From assembly GCA_002840535.1 (NCBI GenBank), contig PHBH01000015.1, positions 1 through 64,000 on the forward strand: 64,000 nt of DNA. Direction: 5' to 3'. This document shows, in pieces, positions 47,507 through 57,372 of this stretch. This DNA comes from Deltaproteobacteria bacterium HGW-Deltaproteobacteria-15 (lineage in GTDB: Bacteria > Desulfobacterota > DSM-4660 > Desulfatiglandales > HGW-15). The position numbers were made by a program, and so were the translations under genes. The notes under the pieces were generated by a model. It was not told the DNA's origin. It saw only the letters and a program-made list of their open reading frames with translations, and made no database searches. Every line of letters starts with the position of its first letter. Within the stretch, counting starts at the first letter, position 1.

Positions 47507-49991
47507 CGGCTTTCCGGTTTCTCATTCTGGAATGGATTTCGAGCCTCTCGAGGGAGAGCCCGATGGCATCCCGAAATTTTTCGTGACTCTTCATGTAATC
47601 TTCGAAGAAGACCTTGACCTCTTCCTCCCTGCCGAGCCCTCCCCAGGGTATGATCGCGGCAATGAATCTTTCATAGTGGACCGGGTGCAGTTCCTCGAGT
47701 CTGCCGCGGGAGGAGAGATACCAGTCCCACAACAGGCCCACTGCACTGGGGTTGGCTACCATGGCTCCGATCACAATGAACTTGTTACGGTCCGGGACCT
47801 TTTCCAACAGGAACTGCAGGACCTTCCGGATTATGGCATCGTCTTTAAAGCATCCCATGGCCATGAGGATGTTGATCCTCTCGTGCTCGTTTCCGGAAGC
47901 CGCGAATGCTCTCTCAAACCACTCCAGGGCTGAGTTTCCTCCGGTCAGGGCGCCGATCTGCATTGTACTTCTCATGATGTCCGGGTGAACCGGCTTGCCT
48001 TCGCAGAGCTTGCCGAAGCTGCGCCCGCCGAATGAAAGGGCTTCTGTCGAGCCGTACAGTGCAGCATGCCACAGCAACTGTTCTCTCACTATGGAAATCG
48101 CGTGCGGTTCCGCGGGATCCGGCTCATACCCGATCCTGGCAAGAACCCTTTCAAAAAGCTCCTTCCCTGCGGATGCCGCTCTCTTCCGGTCCTCTTCGCC
48201 CGAGACCATGAACAGGTGGAACAGATGATCGCTGATACTCACGAGAGGCAGGAATGCATCCTCCTCACGGTAGTATTCCAGAAAGGAAAGGTAAAAGGAT
48301 GGATCCGTGTCGCCTCTCTTGAGCAAGGCGTAAAGATCATTCTGAAGCCCCCATCTCTCCTCGGGGGAAAGAGCCTTTGACGCAGCCTGTCTTCCGAGTT
48401 CTCGCAGGTTCTCCTGCTCTTTGTACCTGACGCGGTAAAAACCGGTCTGTCCTGCGTTGACCAGATAAGCGACAACATCCTCACTGATGGGGATGGAGAT
48501 ATCGCTTTTTTCCATGAGTGCGTGCACGGTTTCCCCGGTCCCTCCCTTTAAAAAGAGCTTCAGCGTAAGCGGAATCATCCATTCGCCTTTGGATGTGCCG
48601 GGGATGAACGTGAACCGCTCCTGATGGATATTCAAGACGTCGCCATCTCGGCCGATCTCCAGGATGGGGTAGCCCGGCTGCCCGACCCAGCTCCTGATCA
48701 TGGTACTGACCGGCTTTGCAGATGCCTTTTCAAACGCATCCCACAGATCATGGCTTGTGGCTGTCCCGTACGCATGCTTCCCGAGATAATGTCGGAGACC
48801 TTCCTTGAAGCTCTCACTTCCCACATAACCCTCGATCTGTCTGAGAATGCTGCCGCCCTTGCTGTAGATAATGGGCGCGGTACTCACATTGATGAGCACA
48901 TGCCCCCCGCCCGGGATCTCGATAGGGATGGTCTGGATCAATCCATCCCTTTCGAACGCGACATTCGTGGTGTTGTTCAAAAAACGCCCCCACATCTCCC
49001 ACTCGGGGTAGTAGTGGTCCACCACGCCGAAGCCGAAGTACGTTGCAAAGCTCTCGTTGAGCCAAAGGTACTCCCATTCCTTCGGCGTCACGAGATTTCC
49101 GAACCACATGTGTGCGATCTCGTGAGCGATGACTTCGCATATTCTTTCCTCACCTGCCTTGGAGGTCTTCTCAGGATCCCTCAGGAGCAGGTTTTCCCTG
49201 AAGGTGATCGCCCCCCAGTTTTCCATGGCACCTGCCGAAAAATCCGAGACGGCGATGAGGTCGAGTTTTGGTAAGGGATATCGGATGCCGTAATACCCTT
49301 CGGAGAAGGTGAGGGCCTTTCTCGAGAAGCCCAGTGCAAAGTCCCCGTATCTCGCCATGCCCGGGGACGCGGCCAGCCGGATCAGCACCTCGCCCGGGTC
49401 TTCTATGAAATCGAATTCACCTACCGCAAAAAAGAGAAGATACGTAGACATGATGGGGGTTGTCTGAAACCTTACGAGCTTTCTCCCGTTTTCCAGAGCG
49501 ACTTCTTCCTCCACCGGATTGTTCGAAATCGCCGTCAAGCCGTTCTCCACGACGATCTCCACAGCAAAGGAGGCTTTTCTGGCTGGATGGTCAAAACAGG
49601 GGAATGCCCTTCTCGCATCGTTTTCTTCAAACTGCGTCACGGCCGCAATCTTCTCAACTCCTTCACGGACATACCTGGTTCTATAGAAGCCGGCCATCCT
49701 GTTGTTGATTTCACCGGCATAATCGATCTTGAGAACGAACCTCCCATTCAGCTCCGAAGGCAGGTGGACGGTAAGACTCTCTTTCAGGGGATCCATGGAG
49801 AACGCACACTTCATCTCATCCTTGCCGTTCGCCACCCGGCAGTTCCAGATCGCGAGCTCCAGCCCGTTCATGGGAATCGTCTGCACAGGCCCGGATGTTT
49901 CGATTTCGATCTCGGCTTTCCCTTCGAACCGAAAGCGTTTAAGATCCGGCTCCAGATGGAGCCTGTAATGCAAAGGTTTGAGTTCGGCCAT
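47496..49991 (-). CDS. M1-family zinc aminopeptidase (PepN/ERAP type)
   Basis: 831 residues, close to the tricorn-factor/aminopeptidase N length. The exopeptidase motif GAMENWG (about 257) and the zinc site HEIAHMWFGN plus a downstream LNESFATY glutamate (about 293-318) are all present, followed by an ERAP1-like C-terminal helical domain. It removes N-terminal amino acids from peptides in the cytoplasm (no signal peptide). The stop codon lies inside a 7-bp repeat array. Monocistronic. Confidence 0.95.
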   Translation of the reverse strand: MAELKPLHYRLHLEPDLKRFRFEGKAEIEIETSGPVQTIPMNGLELAIWNCRVANGKDEMKCAFSMDPLKESLTVHLPSELNGRFVLKIDYAGEINNRMAGFYRTRYVREGVEKIAAVTQFEENDARRAFPCFDHPARKASFAVEIVVENGLTAISNNPVEEEVALENGRKLVRFQTTPIMSTYLLFFAVGEFDFIEDPGEVLIRLAASPGMARYGDFALGFSRKALTFSEGYYGIRYPLPKLDLIAVSDFSAGAMENWGAITFRENLLLRDPEKTSKAGEERICEVIAHEIAHMWFGNLVTPKEWEYLWLNESFATYFGFGVVDHYYPEWEMWGRFLNNTTNVAFERDGLIQTIPIEIPGGGHVLINVSTAPIIYSKGGSILRQIEGYVGSESFKEGLRHYLGKHAYGTATSHDLWDAFEKASAKPVSTMIRSWVGQPGYPILEIGRDGDVLNIHQERFTFIPGTSKGEWMIPLTLKLFLKGGTGETVHALMEKSDISIPISEDVVAYLVNAGQTGFYRVRYKEQENLRELGRQAASKALSPEERWGLQNDLYALLKRGDTDPSFYLSFLEYYREEDAFLPLVSISDHLFHLFMVSGEEDRKRAASAGKELFERVLARIGYEPDPAEPHAISIVREQLLWHAALYGSTEALSFGGRSFGKLCEGKPVHPDIMRSTMQIGALTGGNSALEWFERAFAASGNEHERINILMAMGCFKDDAIIRKVLQFLLEKVPDRNKFIVIGAMVANPSAVGLLWDWYLSSRGRLEELHPVHYERFIAAIIPWGGLGREEEVKVFFEDYMKSHEKFRDAIGLSLERLEIHSRMRNRKAGSQ

Positions 49992-50020
49992 ATTTCTCGC
50001 CTTTCTTAAATGAGGATAAG

Positions 50021-50295
50021 GAGTCAGAAGACAGAAGTCAGGAGATTTTATGAAACCTGTCCCGGCGAAGGCCGGGAACCGGATTCCAGGTGTTCTGCAA
50101 GGTCTTGAAAATGCTGGATCCCGGTCTTCACCGGGATGACGGAAAGAGGGTATTTTCGACTTCTTACCAGATCATCAATGTTCGATGCTCATTCTCTCTT
50201 AATTCCTGACTTCTTCTTCTGACTCCTGTCTTCTGTCTCCTGTCTTCTGACTTCTGTCTTCCGTCATCTGTCTTCTGACTTCTGTCTTCCGACTG
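50021..50295. repeat. Inverted 7-bp arrays flanking a dispersed element
   Basis: The left side is GAGTCAG, AAGACAG, AAGTCAG (50021-50041). The right side is a run of about thirteen CTG(A/T)CTT-type units (50206-50295), all 7 bp except one of 6 bp. Between them lies a CCGGCGAAGGCCGGGAACC element and its ATCCCGGTCTTCACCGGGAT partner. The right array supplies the last codons of the thioesterase gene. Confidence 0.85.
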
Positions 50296-50755
50296 CCAGA
50301 AACTTGGATGGAAGGCTCTGTTCGCCTTCCAACTTCAAGTCTCTCAGGATCATCATTGTCGCCACTCCGTGTGCGAGGAACACGCCCTCTTGGTTGAAAA
50401 TAGAGGCTTCGGCGAGGCATAGCGTTTTGCCTATTTTGATATTCCTCCCTTTTGCGACCAGGTATCCCTCTGCGGCAGGAGAGAGAAAGTTGAGTTTTAT
50501 CTCCACGGTGGTCAACCCTAACCCCTCTTCGAGAAGAGGGTATACGGCCCAGAAAGCCGCAGCATCCATGACTGATGAGTACACACCGCCGTGAACAATG
50601 CCGAAGGGCTGAAGATGCTTTTTCTGAACCATGACCTCAAGACGTGACCGCCCGAGCGCCAGAGAGCGGATCTCCATTGAGATCAACTCGAAATAAGGAC
50701 ATCGGTTTACCAGCCTTTTCACCGCTCTCACATAATCAGGATTCAATGTTTTCAT
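50264..50755 (-). CDS. PaaI-type hotdog-fold thioesterase
   Basis: 163 residues. The hotdog core carries QPFGIVHGGVYSSVMDAAAFW (catalytic-loop HGG) and TVEIKLNFLSPAAEGYLVA. Members hydrolyse acyl- or phenylacetyl-CoA esters; the substrate is open. The ATG at 50755 (MKTLNPDY) is preferred to a GTG two codons earlier. The last ten or so residues (GRQKSEDR) come from a 7-bp repeat array, so the native C-terminus was probably altered by repeat growth. Confidence 0.9.
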   Translation of the reverse strand: MKTLNPDYVRAVKRLVNRCPYFELISMEIRSLALGRSRLEVMVQKKHLQPFGIVHGGVYSSVMDAAAFWAVYPLLEEGLGLTTVEIKLNFLSPAAEGYLVAKGRNIKIGKTLCLAEASIFNQEGVFLAHGVATMMILRDLKLEGEQSLPSKFLAVGRQKSEDR

Positions 50756-51320
50756 AACCACTCACCCGCCGGATTCAACAGCGCCTGATTTTGATACTCC
50801 TTCCTCCCTGCCTCCTTTGATCCCAAGATCCGGGATCGTAACCGGCACAAGTTAGCGGTTCATCGTTCACATGTCAAACCCGTCGAGCGACGGTGCCCTG
50901 CTGTCAAGTTTTTGACTCCAGACCAATCAAATGATGGGAGAATCAGAGAAGAAAAAGACGATAAGAGCGCCCCGAGGACGGTTCTTCTTTCGAAAAAAAT
51001 ATCCCTTTCAATTCAATTTCTTACACGAAAGGAGCATCTTTGGGGTCAGCGGGCCGGCACTTTTTGCCCTTGTTGTTGCATATGGCATACTCTTTGCTGC
51101 ATTCGCAATCAGCGACGGGTGAGCACAGTTTCCCTCAAACAAGTTGGTCATCCCGACCGAAGCGAGAGATTCTGAAATCCTCATAGGTATGAGATTTCTC
51201 CTCCGCTTTCGCCGGTGTCGAAAAGATTGCATTCTGTGTCTTTCATGGACACGACTCCAGCTAATGTAAAGAACCGCCCCGGAAGGGCGGGACTTGAGAT
51301 AAGGGACGGCCGAAGGCTTC
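50756..51320. other. 565-bp divergent intergenic region
   Basis: Between the thioesterase (minus) and the histidine kinase (plus). It contains one possible small gene (50931-51122), a dispersed TTCTCCTCCGCTTTCGCC element near 51190-51215, and a CCGCCCC/GGGCGG hairpin at about 51276-51293 just upstream of the kinase. No clear promoter pair was found. Confidence 0.5.
50931..51122 (+). CDS. Possible 63-residue single-pass membrane protein
   Basis: A basic N-terminus (KKKTIRAPRGRFFFRKKYPF) followed by one clear membrane helix (ALFALVVAYGILFAAFAIS). The layout is plausible for a small inner-membrane protein and the two ATGs follow an AATGATGGGAG-like context, but there is no recognised family and no strong ribosome site. 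Confidence 0.35.
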   Translation: MMGESEKKKTIRAPRGRFFFRKKYPFQFNFLHERSIFGVSGPALFALVVAYGILFAAFAISDG

Positions 51321-53963
51321 ATGAGCATGAGGGCTAAGACATCGATCCTGTTCTCCGTGATTATCGCCGTTACGCTGGGAGTCACGGGCGTGTTTCATCT
51401 CAAGTATTTCGAAGATTCCCTGCGGAATTCCGTTCTCCATGGGCTTGAAGACGTGAGCGGTGCGACCTCTCAATTGATCTCCCGCTTTCTGGCGGATACG
51501 CTGAAGGAGGCGGAGACCATCGCCGTCTCTTTGCCCGAAGAATTCATCGAGAAAAGGGACATTCTCAAAATAGAAGAACGGCTCAAGCTCTACTCGGAAA
51601 AACTTCCCAAGTTCGAAAATGGAATGTTCCTCCTCGATGAAAAAGGCGTTCTTTGGGCGGATTACCCCGCCCATCCCGAGGTGCGGGGGAAATCCTTTGC
51701 GTTTCGTGAATACTACAAGAAAACCATGGAGGAAAATCGGGGGATCATCGGCACTCCGTATCGGTCGGCGAGATCGGGTATGCCGGTCCTCACTTTCACT
51801 GCCCCTCTTCGGGCATCCTCAGGACGGTTGATCGGCATCCTGGGTTGTTCCGTGCAGCTCACCTCCCTCAGTGCGCTGGAAGGGATCCGCCTCGCCCGAA
51901 TCGGGGAAACAGGATACATCTACGTATATAACCGCGACAGGCTCATGATCCTCCATCCGAACCGTCAGAGAGTTCTGAAGAAAGACGTGCCGGCCGGCTC
52001 GAACAAGCTCTTCGATGCCGCCATTGAGGGATTTGAGGGAGTGGGGGAGACGGTGAATTCCATAGGGATCTCCATGCTCATCTCCCTCAAGCAGATTCAG
52101 GGCACGGATTGGATACTTGGCGCTCAGCAACCCACCCAAGAAGCCTTTGCCCCTATCCGCGAAGCCCGAAACCGTACTCTTGCCAGTATTCTCTTCGCTG
52201 TATTCATCGCTGCGATCCTGGCCTATGCCACCATTTCGCGGATCACGATGCCTCTTTTGAAACTCCGGAAGGCGGTAATGCTGCTTGGCAATGCAGGAGA
52301 GGAAAGAGAGGCGGGCATAAAGAAGAAGTACCTTCAGGAACTGGAGGGGATTGCCAGAGAGGGGGAAATAGGGGATTTGACCAGAGCATTCGTTTCGATA
52401 TCCGGACAACTCGACAGGACCATGGGATCCCTGAAGCTTTCCGTCAGCGATTGGGAGCGCACGTTTAACTCCGTATCCGATGCCATCCTCATCGTGGATG
52501 CGGAAACGAGAGTAATACGTCTCAACGGTTCCGCCAGGACCATCCTGAACGATCAGCACACGGGCGTAGTCGGGAGAAGACTCGCCGATCTCCTCGATCA
52601 TGCCAGAATTACGGATTATTGTCTTTTTGAGGGGGAAATGTACTCCCCTGAACAGGCATTCCTTCTGGAATTGAATAGAGATGGGGCAACCTACACCTTC
52701 GAGGTCAGTATGACCCCCCTGATGCAAAGATCGGAGAGGGTCGGGACGGTGATCGTTGCCAAGGATATAACCTCCAAGGTTCAGGCCGATGCGGAAAGGA
52801 AAGTTCTCGAGGCTCAGCTGCAGCAGGCCCAGAAAATGGAGGCGATTGGAACGCTCGCAGGCGGCATTGCCCACAACTTCAACAACCTTCTCATGGGTAT
52901 CCAGGGGAATGCCGCACTCATCCTCATGGATACCAATCCGGATCACCCCCATTATCAGAAGGCAAAGAATGTCGAGAAACTTGTTCAGAGCGGTTCCAGG
53001 CTCACGAGCCAGCTCCTGGGGTATGCAAGGGAGGGAAGATTTCAGATCAAACCCCTTTTGCTGAACAGACTCATAAAGGAAATCAGTGAACCCTTTGCCT
53101 TGGCGAGAAAGGATATCCGGGTCCAGCAACGCCTTTCAGAAGATCTGCTGACGGTCCTTGCCGACCGGGGGCAGCTCGAACAGGTCCTGATGAATTTCTA
53201 TGTCAACGCTGCGGATGCCATGCCGAACGGCGGCATCCTTGAGCTGAAGACGGAAAATGTCACCCATGAGATATTTTCCCGTAAGGTTTTCGGCCTGAAG
53301 CCGGGAAGATACGTGCACCTGGCCGTGAAGGATACCGGAACAGGAATGGACAGGAAGACCCTGGAGCGGATCTTCGAGCCTTTCTTCACGACCAAGGCCG
53401 TGGGCAAAGGAACCGGGCTCGGTCTGGCCTCCGTCTATGGAATCGTCAAAGCCCATGGCGGATTTGTCGATGTGGAATCCGAGGCGGGTCGGGGCTCCAC
53501 CTTTCACGTATATCTGCCGGCCACCAATGAGAGAATTCATAGGGATCAGGAGACCGCTCCCGTTCTCACCAGGGGAAACGAAAAGGTGCTTCTCGTGGAC
53601 GACGAGGAGATGATCCTGGACATCGGCCAAAAAATACTCAACGCCATGGGGTACCATGTGTCCCTGGCAAAGAGCGGAAAAGAGGCGATCGACTGGTATC
53701 GGGAACACAATGGAGAAATCGATCTCATCCTTCTCGACATGGTGATGCCGGACATGTGCGGGGGAGAGACGTTCGACTGTCTTAAAACGATAAACCCCGG
53801 CGTAAAGGTTCTTCTTTCCAGCGGGTACAGTATAGACGGACAGGCTGCGGAGATTCTGAAGAGAGGGTGCAACGGTTTTATTCAGAAACCCTTCAACATG
53901 GAGCAACTCTCGCAGAAGATCCGGGACGTACTGACACAGGTCCAGCCCGGCTGTCTCTCTTGA
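51321..53963 (+). CDS. Hybrid sensor histidine kinase with Cache, HAMP, PAS and receiver domains
   Basis: 880 residues. Membrane helix 1 (about 8-28), a periplasmic dCache ligand-binding domain with the [18 protein letters not shown] type segment, membrane helix 2 (about 290-310), HAMP, a PAS domain (about 372-490), a HisKA box with the phospho-histidine in [14 protein letters not shown] (about 517), HATPase_c with N, G1 (DTGTGMD) and G2 ([13 protein letters not shown]) boxes, and a C-terminal receiver whose phospho-acceptor is in [10 protein letters not shown] (about 807). The HNFNN box is the type common in NtrB-like kinases. No separate response regulator is adjacent, so output is probably by phosphotransfer to an unlinked partner. 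Confidence 0.95.
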   Translation: MSMRAKTSILFSVIIAVTLGVTGVFHLKYFEDSLRNSVLHGLEDVSGATSQLISRFLADTLKEAETIAVSLPEEFIEKRDILKIEERLKLYSEKLPKFENGMFLLDEKGVLWADYPAHPEVRGKSFAFREYYKKTMEENRGIIGTPYRSARSGMPVLTFTAPLRASSGRLIGILGCSVQLTSLSALEGIRLARIGETGYIYVYNRDRLMILHPNRQRVLKKDVPAGSNKLFDAAIEGFEGVGETVNSIGISMLISLKQIQGTDWILGAQQPTQEAFAPIREARNRTLASILFAVFIAAILAYATISRITMPLLKLRKAVMLLGNAGEEREAGIKKKYLQELEGIAREGEIGDLTRAFVSISGQLDRTMGSLKLSVSDWERTFNSVSDAILIVDAETRVIRLNGSARTILNDQHTGVVGRRLADLLDHARITDYCLFEGEMYSPEQAFLLELNRDGATYTFEVSMTPLMQRSERVGTVIVAKDITSKVQADAERKVLEAQLQQAQKMEAIGTLAGGIAHNFNNLLMGIQGNAALILMDTNPDHPHYQKAKNVEKLVQSGSRLTSQLLGYAREGRFQIKPLLLNRLIKEISEPFALARKDIRVQQRLSEDLLTVLADRGQLEQVLMNFYVNAADAMPNGGILELKTENVTHEIFSRKVFGLKPGRYVHLAVKDTGTGMDRKTLERIFEPFFTTKAVGKGTGLGLASVYGIVKAHGGFVDVESEAGRGSTFHVYLPATNERIHRDQETAPVLTRGNEKVLLVDDEEMILDIGQKILNAMGYHVSLAKSGKEAIDWYREHNGEIDLILLDMVMPDMCGGETFDCLKTINPGVKVLLSSGYSIDGQAAEILKRGCNGFIQKPFNMEQLSQKIRDVLTQVQPGCLS

Positions 53964-54020
53964 CACGCCATCGGCCCCTTCCTATAGTCTCCTCAGATTC
54001 TTCAAGAAAGAGTGCTGCAT

Positions 54021-54374
54021 ATGGACGAAAACGCGACCCCCAAAAACCGGGATCATCCCGATAGGTTCATCAAGGCCTATCATGACTTCAGAGAACAGAT
54101 CGATATCACAAGGGGCGGGGTTTTGCCGGAGGTGGACGATCTGGTTTGCTATATGCTCATCGGTTTTCCCCGTGTTCCTGCTGACGATGAAAGTGGGGAA
54201 AATGCGAAGATGGATGCCATAGATCAGAGAGTGAGCATCTTCAAGGCCTTGTTCGTGGAGATCAACAAGGACAGCCCTGAGGGATTTGTGGACGAAGGAT
54301 TGAGGCGGTACGATCAGGCGGCTCTGACGGCCAAGACCCTCCTGGAGGAAGGAAACGAAGCCCCCCCCTGCTGA
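54021..54374 (+). CDS. Hypothetical soluble protein downstream of the kinase
   Basis: 117 residues, acidic, mostly helical, containing RFIKAYHDFREQIDITRGG and EINKDSPEGFVDEGLRRYDQ. No family recognised. It begins 57 bp after the hybrid kinase on the same strand, so it may be co-transcribed. The ATG at 54021 is preferred to a GTG three codons upstream. Confidence 0.65.
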   Translation: MDENATPKNRDHPDRFIKAYHDFREQIDITRGGVLPEVDDLVCYMLIGFPRVPADDESGENAKMDAIDQRVSIFKALFVEINKDSPEGFVDEGLRRYDQAALTAKTLLEEGNEAPPC

Positions 54375-54551
54375 TCGCCGACCGTTCACAGGCAACCTGA
54401 CCTCTAATCCCATACGACACAGCCATGTCATGGCTTCTGTCCCCGTCCCAGGGATAGTCCTCTCAAGAACATGAGAATCATCCGGTATTTTCTTCTTCCC
54501 GGGCTTCGTGGTATGAATAGACTATTATTCTATTGACTGCGGAGCATGGAA

Positions 54552-55331
54552 ATGAGCCGAAAGATCGACCTGAATTCGGATGTGGGCGAGAGCTTTGGAA
54601 CCTACAAGCTTGGACTGGATGAAGAGGTTATCCCTCTGATTACATCCGCCAACATTGCCTGCGGATGGCACGCGGGCGACCCTGGGGTCATGAGGCGTAC
54701 CATCGCTCTCGCGAAGCAGCACGGGGTCGCCCCGGGCGCCCACCCGGGATTTCCCGATCTCCTGGGGTTCGGACGGAGGAACATGGATGCCACTCTGGAA
54801 GAGATCGAGGACTATACCACCTATCAGATAGGCGCTCTCTCAGCCTTTGCCTCCGAACAGTCCATGTCGCTCCAGCATGTGAAACCTCACGGCGGCCTCT
54901 ATAACATGGCTGCGAAGGATACGCGCATTGTGGAAGCCGTTGCAAAGGTCCTTTCGCGTCTGAACAAGGAGCTCATTCTTGTAACCCTGGCGGGCCCTCA
55001 TAGAAAAGAAATAGAGGAGATCGGCGACTGTTACGGCATTCGTATCGGTTTTGAATTTTTTGCCGACAGGGGTTACAACTCGGACGGGACCCTGGTCTCC
55101 AGAAGGGAATCCGGCGCAGTCATCCACGATCATCAGGTTGCGGCACAGAGGGTGCTGAAAATGGTAAGAGAAGGCAAGGTCATCAGCAGGGAAGGCACGG
55201 AAATCGCTCTTTCCGCTCATACGATTTGCGTTCACGGGGACAATCCCTCTGCAGTCCTGTTAACCGGGACCATCAGGGAAGCGCTCATTCATTCCGACAT
55301 TGCAGTTGCACCCATGAGGACTTTTATTTGA
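54552..55331 (+). CDS. pxpA: 5-oxoprolinase subunit A
   Basis: 259 residues of the LamB/YcsF family. It starts KIDLNSDVGESFGTYKLG and has the conserved SANIACGWHAGDPGVM, GAHPGFPDLLGFGRR and HVKPHGGLYN segments with metal-binding histidines. With PxpB and PxpC it hydrolyses 5-oxo-L-proline to glutamate using ATP. The ATG at 54552 has GGAG seven bases upstream; the ATG six bases earlier is too close to that site. First gene of a tight three-gene operon. Confidence 0.96.
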   Translation: MSRKIDLNSDVGESFGTYKLGLDEEVIPLITSANIACGWHAGDPGVMRRTIALAKQHGVAPGAHPGFPDLLGFGRRNMDATLEEIEDYTTYQIGALSAFASEQSMSLQHVKPHGGLYNMAAKDTRIVEAVAKVLSRLNKELILVTLAGPHRKEIEEIGDCYGIRIGFEFFADRGYNSDGTLVSRRESGAVIHDHQVAAQRVLKMVREGKVISREGTEIALSAHTICVHGDNPSAVLLTGTIREALIHSDIAVAPMRTFI

Positions 55332-55984
55332 TCTATCCGGAACCTATCTTCAGACCGATGGGGGACAGGGCCCTCCTCGTGGAAACCGGAGACAGAGTCG
55401 ACCCTTCGGTAAATCGAAAAGTCAGAGAGCTCTTTGCCGCCCTCAGGCAGGTTCCTATCGAAGGGGTGCTCGATCTGGTTCCCGCTTACCGCTCCCTGAT
55501 GATCGTGTTTGATCCGCTCAGGATTTCCCTCGCCACACTTGAGCGGCAGCTGCTCCTCCTGCATGAGTCCGCCGACCCCTCCGAGCTGCCTCAACCGCAG
55601 ACCATTGAGGTGCCTGTGCGCTACGGCGGAGAAGAGGGTCCTGATCTGGAATGGGTGGCACGGTATCACGGGATAACACCGGAAGAGGTTATCCGGCTTC
55701 ATACCGGAGCGGTGTACCGGATTTACATGATCGGCTTTTCCCCGGGGTTTCCCTACATGGGGGAGTTGCCCGATGGACTCATCACTCCCCGAAGGGAAAC
55801 GCCCAGAGTGAAGGTAGCTCAAGGCTCCGTGGCCATTGCCCAGAACCAGACCGGCATCTACCCCGTGTCGAGTCCGGGTGGATGGCAGATCCTTGGCCGG
55901 ACCTCCCTTTGCCTCTTCGACGCTCACCAATGGCCCCCAACACCGCTTCAGATGGGGGACTTCGTAAAATTCGCGGCTGTTTGA
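55328..55984 (+). CDS. pxpB: 5-oxoprolinase subunit B
   Basis: 218 residues (KipI family). The N-terminal FRPMGDRALLVETGD and the C-terminal IGFSPGFPYMGELPDGL plus VAIAQNQTGIYPVSSPGGW are diagnostic. The probable start is a TTG overlapping the pxpA stop (TTGA) with GAGGAC upstream; a later in-frame ATG would remove the first ten residues. Confidence 0.95.
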   Translation: MIYPEPIFRPMGDRALLVETGDRVDPSVNRKVRELFAALRQVPIEGVLDLVPAYRSLMIVFDPLRISLATLERQLLLLHESADPSELPQPQTIEVPVRYGGEEGPDLEWVARYHGITPEEVIRLHTGAVYRIYMIGFSPGFPYMGELPDGLITPRRETPRVKVAQGSVAIAQNQTGIYPVSSPGGWQILGRTSLCLFDAHQWPPTPLQMGDFVKFAAV

Positions 55985-56019
55985 GAGAGTGCTTGCAGAT
56001 TGGAAGGAAGGCTCCCCTG

Positions 56020-56976
56020 ATGAAAGTCGTAAAGGCCCTCGAAATCCTTTTGCCCGGTCCGCTGACGACCGTTCAGGATCTGGGCCGCTATGGTTTCGGG
56101 TGCTATGGAGTCCCGCCGAGCGGTGCCATCGACTTCTTTGCTCTGCGCGCGGCCAACCTGATTGCAGGCAATGCAGGGGGAGAGGCCTGCCTTGAAATCA
56201 CCCTGACGGGTTTGAAGGCCAGGATTCTGACCGACCTGACACTCGCAGTCACGGGCGGTGACCTGCAGCCACGATTGAACGGCCATCCGCTTTCCATGTG
56301 GGAGGGTCATTCCGCGAAGCCTGGAGATATCCTCTCTTTCAAAGGGACGAAAAGCGGCTGCCGTGCCTATCTTTCCCTGGGAGGGGGGATCAGCCTGGAA
56401 CCCGTCCTGGGGAGCAGATCCACGAACATCTCTTCGGGTTTTGGAGGACCCGAAGGAAGAGCGCTTCGGAAGGGCGATGTGCTCTATTCAGAATCACCCC
56501 ATCTCCATCTCGGACGTGCAGGGGTCTCCCTCGACAAGGATCGTATCCCCCACTATGGGCAGGAGTGGTCCTTGAGGGTTCTGCCGGGCCCCCAGCATGA
56601 AGACTTTCCCGGTACGGCCATGGGGTTGTTCATGTCCTCTTCATACGCAGTCACCCAGCAATCCGACCGCACCGGCATACGGCTGTCGGGTCCTCCTCTC
56701 CATCGGAGCACGGGGCTTGCGGAATCCATCATCTCTGAAGGGGTGGTACCCGGGGCGATCCAGGTTCCGGGCGACGGGCAGCCGATCATCATCCTTGTGG
56801 AGACCATCACGGGCGGATACAGGAAAATCGCGACCATGATATCCGCCGATCTCCCCCTGCTGGGCCAGATGAAACCAGGGGACAGGGTGAAGTTTGTGGA
56901 AGTATCCAGGGAAGCGGCGCTCGAGGCGCTGAGAATCTCTGAAGAGATTCTGCGGAGCATTGGGGACAGTGGATAA
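56020..56976 (+). CDS. pxpC: 5-oxoprolinase subunit C
   Basis: 318 residues (KipA family). It starts KALEILLPGPLTTVQDLGRYG and contains GVPPSGAIDFFALRAAN and QVPGDGQPIIILVETITGGY. It forms the oxoprolinase complex with PxpA and PxpB. The ATG at 56020 follows GGAAGG; the open frame upstream only overlaps pxpB. Confidence 0.96.
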   Translation: MKVVKALEILLPGPLTTVQDLGRYGFGCYGVPPSGAIDFFALRAANLIAGNAGGEACLEITLTGLKARILTDLTLAVTGGDLQPRLNGHPLSMWEGHSAKPGDILSFKGTKSGCRAYLSLGGGISLEPVLGSRSTNISSGFGGPEGRALRKGDVLYSESPHLHLGRAGVSLDKDRIPHYGQEWSLRVLPGPQHEDFPGTAMGLFMSSSYAVTQQSDRTGIRLSGPPLHRSTGLAESIISEGVVPGAIQVPGDGQPIIILVETITGGYRKIATMISADLPLLGQMKPGDRVKFVEVSREAALEALRISEEILRSIGDSG

Positions 56977-57020
56977 GAGCGGTACGAGCAACAAAACGCA
57001 TTTCGCAGTACCGGATAGGC

Positions 57021-57135
57021 GTGCATCAGACCGATCCGTCGGATCAGACCCATCGGACCGATCGGTCTGAAAAGGAAGCGCGACTAAAAGACAGAACCTT
57101 CGTCCCACCGGTGGTTACCGCAAGCTCTGCAGTTG
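57021..57135 (+). pseudogene. Decayed 5' fragment of a four-helix-bundle gene
   Basis: This plus-strand stretch matches, at roughly three bases in four, the 5' part of the minus-strand four-helix gene (58061-58159): the 9-bp array, the GACAGAACC/GACAGGACC join and the GGTGGTTACCGCAAGCTCTG segment that encodes GGYRKL there. A one-base deletion after ACC shifts the frame, and the match stops where the neighbouring minus-strand gene begins. It is thus a truncated remnant in inverted orientation relative to the intact gene. Confidence 0.7.
57027..57071. repeat. Five-unit 9-bp GATC-type array
   Basis: Units CAGACCGAT, CCGTCGGAT, CAGACCCAT, CGGACCGAT, CGGTCTGAA. The ends CAGACCGATC and GATCGGTCTG are complementary. 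It forms the first part of the pseudogene fragment. Confidence 0.88.
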
Positions 57136-57315
57136 CTATGCGTCTCCCAGTTTCTCGAGCTCCCTCTTCTTCTCCAGGATCTTCTCTTCAAGGTCTTCGA
57201 TGATCTGGAGCTGATGCGGGCGAACGGAATGGGCCGGGAGAGCAGCTTCCCGGTCCTTCAGTTGGGCTTCGAGATCTTTGATTTCTTTCTCCAGTTTATT
57301 TTTTTCGCTAAACAT
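57136..57315 (-). CDS. Conserved-looking 59-residue coiled-coil protein
   Basis: Reads MFSEKNKLEKEIKDLEAQLK, then a PAHSVRPHQLQIIEDLEEKI segment and an ELEKLGDA end. Two charged helices flank a fixed ALPAHSVRPHQ linker, a pattern I recognise as a recurrent small hypothetical in deltaproteobacteria, function unknown. AAGGAG nine bases upstream of the ATG is a good ribosome site, which argues that it is translated. It is located 50 bp after the four-helix gene on the same strand and may be its operon partner. Confidence 0.75.
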   Translation of the reverse strand: MFSEKNKLEKEIKDLEAQLKDREAALPAHSVRPHQLQIIEDLEEKILEKKRELEKLGDA

Positions 57316-57336
57316 TTCCTGCGACTCCTTATCGCC

Positions 57337-57372
57337 CGATCAGTCCGATCCGGCGGATCCGACTAATCAGTC
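57337..57372. repeat. Four-unit 9-bp GATC-type array
   Basis: Units CGATCAGTC, CGATCCGGC, GGATCCGAC, TAATCAGTC. It overlaps the last codon and stop of the four-helix gene. Confidence 0.85.

Noticed and set aside
53982..54431. 149-codon minus-strand frame opposite the small gene at 54021
   Set aside because: The plus-strand frame is co-directional with the kinase and has more protein-like composition; the minus frame is its shadow.
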